From NCBI RefSeq assembly GCF_964355755.1, contig NC_092675.1, forward strand, positions 11,299,312 through 11,363,311: 64,000 nt of DNA, written 5' to 3'. The notes below the pieces were generated by a model. The model was not told the DNA's origin and searched no databases. It saw nothing but the letters and a program-made list of their open reading frames with translations. Positions 54,922 through 64,000 of the stretch are shown in pieces. Position 1 is the stretch's first letter. Each line of letters opens with the position of its first letter. The DNA comes from Antedon mediterranea (taxonomy: Eukaryota; Echinodermata; Crinoidea; Comatulida; Antedonidae). The position numbers were made by a program, and so were the translations under genes.

Positions 54922-55170
54922 ATGGGTTCAATTGTTATTGCGCTCGTGTTCTCTATCTACGTAAACTTCTGCACTTCGGCTAGCCCAAAACCTCATGTCA
55001 TATTCGTGCTATCTGATGATCAAGGGTATCGCGATATTGGCTACCATGGATCGATTTTTGATACACCTGTGATGGACAGCCTAGCAGCGGAAGGGGTAAA
55101 GCTGGAAAACTATTACGTCCAACCTCTTTGCACACCAACAAGAAGCCAACTACTGACCGGAAGGTACCAA
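54922..55170 (+). CDS. Arylsulfatase exon 1
   Basis: 83 codons from [10 protein letters not shown] to GRYQ, donor CAA|GTAAGT, phase 0. Contains the signal peptide, metal-binding Asp pair and the CTPTR modification site (usual family form CTPSR). Confidence 0.92.
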
Positions 55171-58100
55171 GTAAGTACTGATTTGTACTATTCTGTAGCC
55201 AAGCTTATCTTGGCTACTAAATATTATACTTCGTGACATTCAGTGATACTTTCATTTCATTTTTTATTCATTTTTCAAAATCACATAGATTTAAAAATTG
55301 CAAAAACAAAACAGAAACGAGAAAAATCTTAGGAGACAATGATAAGCTATCGAGCTTGCTTATCCACTTTACAAGCAGAACAAATACTCTCTTTAGGAAC
55401 CCTCATGCCATGTCACCTTTGCGGCAAATCTTGCAAAACTGTATTTGTCGACACTACTAAAGCAGTTACTAAACTAGTTGCATTTTTCGAATAAGACAAT
55501 CAAGTATTTTCATCTATCTCAACTGTAAAATTTCTCCGTATAAGAATAGTCACACAATACAACATAATATAGATTAGCAATCAAATGATTGATCAACCTG
55601 TTGAACAGAATAGACAATTTTAATTCAGCTGGTCACTCGATTACTTTTAATATTGTATATATAATAAATACTACATATGCCTTTATCAACCCACATTTAT
55701 TATACACTTCAGCAGCGGATAAGGTGGGAATTGATGCTTCCTTTGATAAAGTTTAAACCTTGAATAGTTGAAGAAGATAGATAATGAAGAAAGATAGTGA
55801 CCTACTAAAGGATTAAAAGCGCAGAGTGAAGAACAACAATGAATTTTAGTCGTAGGCATATTCTTAATTTTTCTTTTAACAGTAACTAAAGATAGTTTTT
55901 AGTCGCGTGAAACGCGACTCTACAGCTCACTATGTCGGTCGGTTGGTCGGTAAACACTAAATTGTACATAGCCTTGTCTTGATATCAGTTTCATCTAGCT
56001 AATTCAATTTTTCAGAGTATATTCCTTATGGCTAGATTGCGATGTGGTTATGTTTTCACGGTGCGCAATCAAAAATTACGCGGTCTACGCACGATTTAAC
56101 GAAATCATGTTTGTAATCATATCTTCACAATTATGAATCACAATTAAATAAAATTTGATAATCATAAATTTCAGGTCATATTTCATCATTTGGCAATAAA
56201 ATTACGTGCGTAGCGCATATAATGCATGCCTACGCGCGATTAAAATATTCAAAACTGTCAACATTTATTTACGATGAAATTAGAGTACTTTTTGCACGCG
56301 AACTGTGCGTTAAACGTTAATAGCACTCTTTTTGCCCGATTTCTGTTTTACAACCTTTCTTTAATAATATCATCATATTTGATTCACTTTTCAACTCGAA
56401 ATTACGTTATACGAGCACGTCAAAAGTGACAGGCTACGTATGTGTAAGTTATCAAAATGGTGAGAATATGCTAAATTTAGAAATTAATATAGATCGTCAG
56501 AATGCTCGGGAACACCTATTTTGCATTTCATTTTCTTAAAGTGTATATCATATGTATGATTTATTATGAAATTAAGAGAACATAAGTTGAATAAGTCATC
56601 ATTAATTGCATATTAAATTTTTTTTTAATAGATTCGACAATCAAACAAATGATGACATTTTCATAGGCCGAAATAACAAACTTAACATATATAAAAAATA
56701 TATCATATTTTAAATTTAAAAGTATATAGTTTGACAGTGCATCATTTTTTTATATTTTAAAGATGTCATCATAGTAAAAAATTATAATTCATTGCGGTAT
56801 TTAATAATCTGTCTCCACCAAAGTGGTTACTGCATAGTAAATACACGGAGGAATCTTTCTACAAAAACAACTTTTAGTCAGTTGTGATGTATGGTTCGGT
56901 GGTACCGAGATCGAGTCTTACCTTGGGAAACAAAACAAAATAAGAAGCTTAGAGACATAACAGCTTACTCAATATGTGTGCTCTTTCCAGGATGGCCGAC
57001 ATCTGAGCTCTAAACTGTTCATGCTATTTTTTTTTTTGCATTAAAAAAAAAATTGTTCAAAGAGCGCCAATTACGATTGGAACCTACATTTCTTTACAAT
57101 AGTAATATCAGGTCGATTGTGTGTTAATTTCTTATCCGTGTAAACTGTCCCAAGTAATTCGAATGTTTTTATTCTCTGTGACTGCTAATGGCTGATGGTC
57201 ATACCATCTCTCTCTGGACGAGCATCTTGCATCCACTGATAATTTGTCCTACAGTTTCAGTAGAGTCTCCACACAATCTACATAACGGTGTTTCTGATCT
57301 ATACTGTATTTTATCGCATTCATTCTTAAAGCTTGAGCAGCTAGTATCAAACCTTCTGTATCCTTTCTTCAAAAAACCATTCCTAAGCCATCTCCAAGAA
57401 TCTCCTTGTAGGGCTTTCTCTTTCCAGCCCTTGGTTTTCTCCTCTTGCTACCTCTTCTGATAATGTATACGATTTTTTCCCATCTAAAACCTTCTCCTTT
57501 AAAGCAAATTGCAGCATCCACTGTAGTATTTTTACTCTAGTCTACAGCTCACTATGTCGGTCGGTTATTCGGATGGTCGCTCCATTAATCAAAAACATAC
57601 AATTACAATTTAAAATATACATTATATAGGTCTAATAAAATACAAATTTACATTTGTCACAGTGGCGGATCTAGCGGGGGGCGTGTGGGGCGTACGCCCC
57701 CACCCCCTATTTTTTAAAGATTTTTTTTTTTTTTTTTTAATTAAATAGATTTTAAAAACACGTATCATTTTCATAGTGAAAATAGTACGTCGGAGCACAT
57801 CGTCAGCTTGATCGCATTTCACCAAGCATGTACGTCGACATCCTTTGTGTACTATCAATCTCTAGTGTAGTTACCAACGATCATTCACAGTTAAGTGTAA
57901 AACTAAAAGGAGCAAGTTGATAAAAGCCACGTGGTGAGCTTGGTCGCGTTTTACTAAGCAGGTCGGCATCCTTTGTGATCGTCACTCCCGTATTGTAGAG
58001 TAGCGGTACGTACCTCCGACGATCAATAGAGTTTATGAAGTCACATGGTCAGTGCTACACTACGCGCCCATTTATTAAATACAATAAAAACAAAGGCTAG

Positions 58101-61100
58101 GACTGTAGTGCCTATGAAAATTATCCCGTTAGGCCTATATTTTATTAAAACATACTATTAAAATATTAACAATGCTGCATGCAGAATTTCATGACCCTTG
58201 TAGTGTTTTATTTGCTTTTCCGTCGATGATTCTCATAAACAAATCGCGATGACAAAAGGGGTGTTTTGTTTTTTTTCAAATCACTAAATATAATGTAATG
58301 ATGATCGAGCCGGACCGCTAATTTTTAAACGATCGTTTAAACCAGGTCGTTGAATATGCCGTGATTTTAATTGTCAAAAACATGATCGTCAGTCGATGGC
58401 TCGGAGTTTCGATAAATCTCGCGTCGCATGTGTTGCGTGGTGGTGGAAAACACTCTCAGCAAGTTTGCTTCATTAATATGCATGAGACTCTGTGACGACC
58501 CGCTTTAACGTGACGTCATTTTACTTTAGCTGCATGGATGATGGATGCGAAGAAGTAGTCACCGCGATCGACCCGGCGCGCGTGTAAGAAAATAATACCG
58601 GCCTAGGCTAGGACAAGTTTATGCTTATATACTTATATAAAAGCTGAAAAACATCGTCGCGTTGTAAAAATTTAGATGTAAAGTACAGGCAAGTTGTTAT
58701 CTTGCTTTGGTACCCTAGGTAAGTATCAGCTGCATGTTCCACATGTCGTAATTTGCGAGCTTTAGAGTGTTTGGTAAATGACATTATGAATTGTTTGTAA
58801 ATCGTTTTAAACGACTTACAATGCGCTAGAACGCCAAAATTTCAAGGGGCCTTCGGCCCCTGGACCCCGACCGGCCCCCAGCCAATGTTTGCTCGCTTCG
58901 CTCGCAAAGCTACGCCTCCCCTATTTCTAAATCCTGGATCCGCCCCTGTGTCAATTTCCCATGATGATTTCTATGAAAACACAAACACCCATGTTCTCTT
59001 GATCCAACGCCATTGATTGATGGTGTTCTTGATTTTGTATGTTAAATTATAAACTGTTTCCTACCAACTGGCTTTTGTATAAATTCTTGATAATTTTATC
59101 CGCCAAACCATTAAGAAGCCTAATCTTGCCTGAAGCCTGAAAATCTCATTATCTGATTAAAATGTTAAAAACAAGTTGCTGTTTACGGAATGTAGAATTC
59201 CTTCTTTTTATGAATTGTTAAGAAAATCAATATAGGCCTATGGCCTGATTGGTAGAATAAATACAAGCGAAAATGTGTTAGTCTCAACGATTATAAGCAA
59301 CGTCTTAGGTAATTCGAATATAGGTGGAATCCCATCCTGAGATGAGTAGTAGTAATTAGTCTTGTTTATTTTATTTCATTTAGGCCTATATGTGATTTTA
59401 ACTTTCTATGGACCAGAGATTCCGAAATAAAAGATTGAATGAATGAATGAATAACTAGAAAGCCACTCCGAGAGGGCATACCTCCGCCTACTGTAAAATT
59501 CTCCTACATAAGATTTCTCCGGTAAAAAAAAAAATATTTATATTTGTGCGTGTCTTAATGCTGTTTGTGATTTAGGCTAATTTCATTACACTAGATGGTA
59601 CGCGAGCGAAGCCCACAGATGGTTCTCGAATACACAGTAATTTCAGCGTAACAAAACTGGCGATTTCAAATGTACGTGCCGCAGGACTATTGTCGTTTAC
59701 AGAAACGAATAAATAGACACGATGATTTATGTAGTCAACTAAAATTAGCACCCTGGGAATTACTTCCGAAGGAGAAACTTATCACAAAATGAGTCCAAAT
59801 TTTTGATTTGGACTCATTTAAAGAAACCCAATTTGTGTTTTGTATGGGTTTTTTTTATATTAGGGTTGAGGGATGGGAAAGGTACGGTAGGTACAAAGAG
59901 GAACAATTTTTAAATATATTCTTTATCCACTCAGTAACGAAATATTGTTTTCGTGTTTTATAGGCCTATAAATAATATACCTCTAAATACAGTAAAACAT
60001 TTGCGATTTAATACTTTGTTAAAACTGTCACTGTCATAATCGATTGAAATATTAAAGTACACCACTACGACGTTTATTTTATTGGTAATTATTAATTAAT
60101 ACAAACGTTGAGAAGGAACTGTCAGTATAAAGTGTATTTGTATATAATAATGTGTTTATATATCTAACAGTAGATCCTATCCACAATCTCAGTAATAAAG
60201 TTTATCTGTATATATTTTTACAGTACGAACATTCACAGTAAGAAATGTTCGATTCAAATGAGGACTAAAAATAGTTACAGTATTGTCAAAGTATTGCAAG
60301 TTTATTCTCAAAGGGCCCATATATTTACCTACCGTATGTGTTAAATCAAGGGCTCATAAATTTACCTACTTGTGCTAAACCAAACTCTGGCAGACTGAGA
60401 GATTGGGATGTTCCATTCATCGCAAATCAATACATTTGTATAATCATATATTAGATCTATCAAAATAGTATTTTTTAAAGAAAATCGGCCTGTCTTCAAC
60501 ATTATGATGGTGTACTCTAGCTGTTCAACCGGTTTTCAGCTATTAAAAACAATTATCGTAGGAGGAGATAGGAAAATGCGAAGCCTCCTCGCATTTTTGT
60601 GGCGGGTATTTTTCAAGACGGACATCCATTATATACCATCGAGTAAAAATTCTAGAAGTAAGGCGCGATTTACCGAATTTTGCCCTTACGTAAATTTATA
60701 TATAGAAGCATGTGTATGCGAGTTTGGTGTAATGGTTATGTAACAAAGCCTTTCAATTAACAATAGCTTCAGTCGACTAACAATAGAACAGCAACGCGAA
60801 AATCAAACGAGTGAATTTGAAAAGAAATAGGTTTTTTAAACTACTACCCGCATCAAAAAACGTGCACATTAAATCAGATTATGTTTTAAAATTACAAATC
60901 ACAAATTATAACTCTTGCCTCTTGTTCAAAAATGAAGTTTTTTGGACAAGTAGTTCTCGAGAAAATGCAATTTCAGTTTACTTGTTACTTTAAGACTGCT
61001 CGCCGGCTTTTGAAAAATTCTGTCCTATCTTTTAACACTATCAGGTCTAAAAAAGTATACTAAAAAGTGGTCCAGAATTGGGACTGTGGTCCCAAATGGT

Positions 61101-62259
61101 CCCAACATTTAATGGAATGGACCACATATATATATGTCTATTCATTTTGGTAAAGATCTTGTAATTACTTTTTGAGTAATCCTGCTAACAAACAAACAAA
61201 CAAACAAACTAGCCTTCGCGCATAGCGCGATACTTGGCCAAATCAAAATTGGCCTCCTAAACACACTTGACCTTGACCGATTTTAACCCGATCCAAGTTC
61301 AGTATATGTCATAAACCTCCCTTGTAAAATAAAAATAGAGACATAATTTCTCTAGATTTAATTATAAATCAGCCGTATAATTTATATACTAAGAAATATA
61401 CTTGAACAAACAATACGAATAATAAAAAAAAAATCTGATTTCGATTCATTTCCCAAGGTGAGACTCGATATATCTCGGTAACTTAAATGCTGTAGACACC
61501 AGCACAGACCACCGAGCCATACACGACTTACTAACATTTGAAGAAAGATTCCTATGTGTATTTACCACTGTGAGCGATAGAGCGATGACAAACACAAACA
61601 CAAACCGAACAATAGAACAGCAACGCGAAAAAATTTGGCCAAGTAACAAACACACAAACCAAACAGATCAACATACTTGGCCAATTTTCAATTTGGCCAA
61701 GTAACAAACACACGCTACCGATTACATATACCTCCTTGGCGGAGGTAAATAATCACAATATTTGTATATATATGAAACCACATCAACCTTATCAATCGGA
61801 TTTAGACGTTCATATGAAACTGCTGATCATCGTCGACATCTTCATAATGTAATCTTTTTTTGTACAATGCGAAGTTTCACTCCATTAATTTTCACAGGAT
61901 TTTTTTTGCATTTTGGCTTATCTGATTAAATAACTTGAAATTAAAGTAAATGTGGATGATACTCCCATGTTGGGACGAAAGTCAGACTGGCTAAAAGGAT
62001 TGGTCTTTGACAAGTAAATACAATACCATGGACTACCATTTAACTATTATTCTATTGGCTTTTTATGTGCAGATTCGAACGGGTCTTCAGCATGGTGTTC
62101 TGAAGCAGAACCAGCCAAGCTGTCTTCCAACTGATGAGGTAACCATTGCCGAGAAGATGCGCGATGCAGGTTACTCAACACATATGGTTGGAAAATGGCA
62201 TCTTGGATTTTATGAAAATGCATGTATGCCAACAGAAAGGGGTTTCGATACTTTTTTGG
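54922..62259 (+). CDS. Arylsulfatase B/I/J-like, first two coding exons (3' end outside window)
   Basis: Sulfate-ester hydrolase of the type-I sulfatase family, expected in lysosome or secreted. Exons 54922-55170 and 62073-62259 join in phase 0 and leave phase 1 (donor TTGG|GTAATT), so further exons lie beyond 64000 or were not recognised. Signal peptide ~1-20 ([17 protein letters not shown]). Calcium-site Asp pair D32-D33 in [16 protein letters not shown]. Formylglycine motif C70-T-P-T-R74 in [20 protein letters not shown]. Exon 2 gives [10 protein letters not shown] and [20 protein letters not shown] with conserved Lys124 and His126. The IRTGLQH segment places it nearer ARSB/ARSI/ARSJ than ARSA. 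The Academ-like element ends 441 bp upstream. Confidence 0.88.
55171..55895. other. Sulfatase intron 1, first part; nothing recognised
   Basis: AT-rich. Short frames around 55233-55460 have no recognisable similarity. Confidence 0.4.
55896..55979 (-). repeat. Dispersed double-hairpin repeat, copy 5
   Basis: Minus orientation: TTTTTAGTCGCG-TGAAA-CGCGAC, then CTCACTATGTCGGTCGG and GGTAAACACTAA, ending near GTACATAGCCTTG. Confidence 0.7.
55980..57169. other. Sulfatase intron 1 segment, nothing recognised
   Basis: Several short phrases recur (TACGCGCGATT, TTTTTGCACG) but no gene or defined element can be supported. Confidence 0.4.
57170..57470 (-). pseudogene. Non-LTR retrotransposon remnant with CRLCG knuckle
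   Basis: On the minus strand [20 protein letters not shown] continues with a few residues and a stop. C-R-x-C-x(5)-E-T-x-x-x-I-x-S-x-C is the zinc-knuckle-like region common near the end of LINE polyproteins. Upstream (higher coordinates) reads [20 protein letters not shown]-like sequence. Broken and truncated. Confidence 0.5.
57535..57570 (-). repeat. Dispersed double-hairpin repeat, copy 6 (fragment)
   Basis: Only AGTCTACAGCTCACTATGTC and GGTCGGTTAT of the core remain. Confidence 0.5.
57660..58948. mobile_element. 1.29-kb non-autonomous DNA transposon carrying a promoter
   Basis: Short inverted ends CAGTGGCGGATCTAG and CAGGGGCGGATCCAG (right end read in complement) with a 5-bp flank repeat TGTCA (57655-57659 and 58949-58953). 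The ends look hAT-like, though hAT duplications are usually 8 bp. GC-rich right half contains a CRE (58511-58518), a TATATAAAAG box (58634-58643) and a strong splice donor CCCTAG|GTAAGTAT (58718/58719), as expected of the 5' end of a deleted autonomous parent. No transposase frame is present. Confidence 0.65.
59455..59591. repeat. Edge of an abundant invertebrate repeat
   Basis: ACTAGAAAGCCACTCCGAGA continues to GGGCATACCTCCGCC; the complementary idea CCTCCTTGGCGGAGGTAA appears near 61735. I recognise both as recurrent repeat ends in marine invertebrate genomes, without a firm family name. Confidence 0.4.
59592..60706. repeat. Interspersed 1.1-1.3-kb repeat, copy B
   Basis: Same family as 27408-28732. 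The left hairpin is truncated to CTAGATGGTACGCGAGCGAA. It contains a ~75-bp insertion absent from copy A that includes a perfect hairpin at 59787-59819 (AAATGAGTCCAAAT, loop TTTTG). It lacks the internal duplication of copy A. Confidence 0.75.
60707..61080. other. Sulfatase intron 1 segment, nothing recognised
   Basis: No gene or defined element is seen. Confidence 0.35.
61081..61750. repeat. (CAAA)n-containing repeat ending GGCGGAGGTAA
   Basis: TTACTTTTTGAGTAATCCTG is followed by (ACAA)n, then two GGCCAAGTAACAAACACAC phrases and the end CCTCCTTGGCGGAGGTAA. Matches a recurrent non-autonomous repeat type. Not coding. Confidence 0.45.
62073..62259 (+). CDS. Arylsulfatase exon 2
   Basis: 62 codons plus one base, acceptor [18 protein letters not shown] holds the conserved Lys and His of the active site, and [12 protein letters not shown] matches the ARSB RRGFDT region. 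Confidence 0.92.
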
Positions 62260-63800
62260 GTAATTTTAGTTTCTTTTAACTTATTGGTTTGGACACTATC
62301 TGCATGACTATGTTGTCTTAGCATATCAGTTAAATTAATCAACAATGTGACACATAACATTAACAAACACCTTTAATATCACCAAGTGTAAGCATCATAA
62401 TCATCATACCACCCGAAAAGTCACTATAAAATAGATATGTTGTCCAGCCTTATTAAATGTAACCAAGTGAATTTACTTTACCAGATATTTATTAGTGATT
62501 CCAAATCTAGGTCTTTTTACTCGCATCTATAAAATAGCAATTTAGAACATGTAAAAAACACTCTAATTGATAACATACAAAGCAATGACTTTTCTATTTG
62601 TAATATTGTCTTAATTGTCTTAATATTGTGCCTAATTTCAAAAGGATTGATGCATTTCATCAAATACTGTGCCATAAAATAAAGATATTAGTAAAATTGC
62701 GTGAAAAATAGGTCATTGACCTATGACCCAAAATTGCAAGAATTTGATTTTCAGATGTACCAAAGTAGGCTATGTCTCACACAAAATTCATATTAAGACC
62801 AATGATAAAATATGTGCACTGAATTGACTCATCTCTCAGTCTATCTGTATATACCTATCTACACTGAAATGAATGATAACTTGAAAATTGTAGGCGTTAT
62901 CGTGCTAACACACATACATACAAAGCATGTACTATACTTGGAAAAAAATATTTTACTAAGTAACAAACAGACAAACACACGTGATCGGCTACATATACCT
63001 GCTTGACGGAGGTAAACAAACAAACAGACACATGCGATCGATTACATATACCTCCTCGGGCGGACATATTTTTCTGGAGATTTATTATCAATACCACTAG
63101 AAACTTTGACATGCTATGGGAATAAAAGCATCAGAAGTGTATTGAAAATCATGTTATAGATCATGATAAATCATATTACAATACACTCTACAATACACAA
63201 GTGTGTAGAGTGTTTTCAGGAAACCTGGACATATTGTACAATGAAACTATGTATTGGCATTCAAAAATATGCAAAAGACAGTGTTGATTGTTGACAAATT
63301 GTAGCCACAAAAAAACAGATGATAAAATGAAGAGCCATAAGAACATTGGGAGGGTGTGCAATTGTGTCGTGTCTCATATAGTGTCTCAGGATAATGATCA
63401 TGTAATGTCATTGTTTTATATAATTATACTAGCACCTGGAGAGGATTAGTTAATGGAGCCTGTGACAGCAGTGTAACTTTTATTCTAAAAGACAGAAACA
63501 TTTCGTTAAAAAAGCATAAAGAGGAAAACAAATCATGTAAAGTACTTTTTATCAGTTGAGAAACAAATTAGATATCATTATTAAAATTAAAGTATTTTTT
63601 AAATAAAAGCCTCCCTCGAATAAACGCTCTCCCCGCCCTCGATTTAAAATTGGATTAAGGAATAGTAGGATACGCATTGACGGTGACATCAAACGATTTT
63701 CCAATGCGCTCGCCTATAACAAAGCACTGCTGCCAATCAAACAAACACGCTATTTGAACTCCGTGGCCCTCTATAGGACGCTGCGAATCAACTGTTACAA
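62260..63800. other. Sulfatase intron 2, no exon seen
   Basis: No third exon was recognised. 62955-63060 repeats the TAAGTAACAAACAGACAAAC and ACATATACCTCC phrases of the element at 61081-61750. Confidence 0.4.
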
Positions 63801-63896
63801 TTTTTAGTCGACTCTACAGCTCACTATGTCGGTCGGTTGGTTGGTCGGTAAACACTAACTTGAGCACGTGACTGCAGCCATGTATATGGCCTTGTT
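63801..63896 (-). repeat. Dispersed double-hairpin repeat, copy 7
   Basis: Minus orientation, nearly full length. TTTTTAGTCGACTCTACAGC has lost the inner part of the right hairpin (deletion between the GTCG arms). The left hairpin GGCCATATACATGGCTGCAG is intact. Confidence 0.7.
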
Positions 63897-64000
63897 TGAG
63901 AACAAAATGTAGGCATGTAGAAATCGTATGCGCAGTCTGATTTGTCTATTGACATGTCTGCGTCGATGATTAATTAACAGCAATATATTGCAATTATGTT

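Noticed and set aside
60504-60743. 79-codon frame in sulfatase intron 1
   Set aside because: It lies within repeat copy B, and the matching segment of copy A is not open across the same span.
1-64000. CRISPR array or bacterial operon
   Set aside because: The tandem repeats have no regular spacer structure, and the genes are intron-split metazoan genes.

Overview
This is a metazoan genomic window: AT-rich, with intron-split genes, GT-AG introns and dense transposons. It carries no bacterial signature. The over-abundant palindrome TAGGCCTA, the BEL/Pao element, and PC1/3- and ARSB-type genes fit a marine invertebrate deuterostome such as an echinoderm or hemichordate. That placement is an inference and the species is not identified.

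Two host genes lie on the + strand. The first is a complete 13-exon proprotein convertase of the PC1/3 (PCSK1) type, coding from 8462 to 43726 and closing to a 661-residue protein with catalytic Asp, His, Ser and the oxyanion Asn all present. The second is the 5' part of an arylsulfatase B/I/J-like gene (exon 1 at 54922-55170, exon 2 at 62073-62259) that runs off the right edge. PC1/3 would process peptide precursors in secretory granules. The sulfatase would act in the lysosome or outside the cell. They appear to be unrelated neighbours.

Most of the rest is mobile DNA. 1-8461 is the upstream flank, with a cluster of AAC[C/T][A/G]GTT palindromes near the left edge and a perfect CRE 256 bp before the PC1/3 ATG. 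PC1/3 intron 1 holds a tandem array with paired CCGCCATTTT motifs, a very long inverted repeat (arms of about 0.84 and 0.94 kb) with a tRNA-derived SINE in its loop, and an ATC microsatellite. Intron 5 holds a 15-bp minisatellite and a retroposon-like insert. Intron 7 holds a TA-flanked foldback MITE. Intron 8 holds a ~155-bp satellite into which a full-length, nearly unmutated antisense BEL/Pao LTR retrotransposon (33107-39677, 5-bp target duplication) has inserted. Introns 9 and 12 each hold a copy of one MITE family.

Between the host genes sits the most unusual object, an 8.15-kb DNA transposon (46333-54480). Its long terminal inverted repeats are built from ~150-bp subrepeats. It has one spliced gene for a ~1540-residue protein with two N-terminal CxxC/HxxC zinc modules and a C-terminal domain carrying the full set of FEN1/XPG-type nuclease motifs. 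A single in-frame TAA interrupts the gene. It most resembles what I recall of the Academ (nuclease-bearing) superfamily. The sulfatase intron holds a 1.29-kb non-autonomous DNA transposon that keeps a TATA box and splice donor, LINE remnants and several interspersed repeats.
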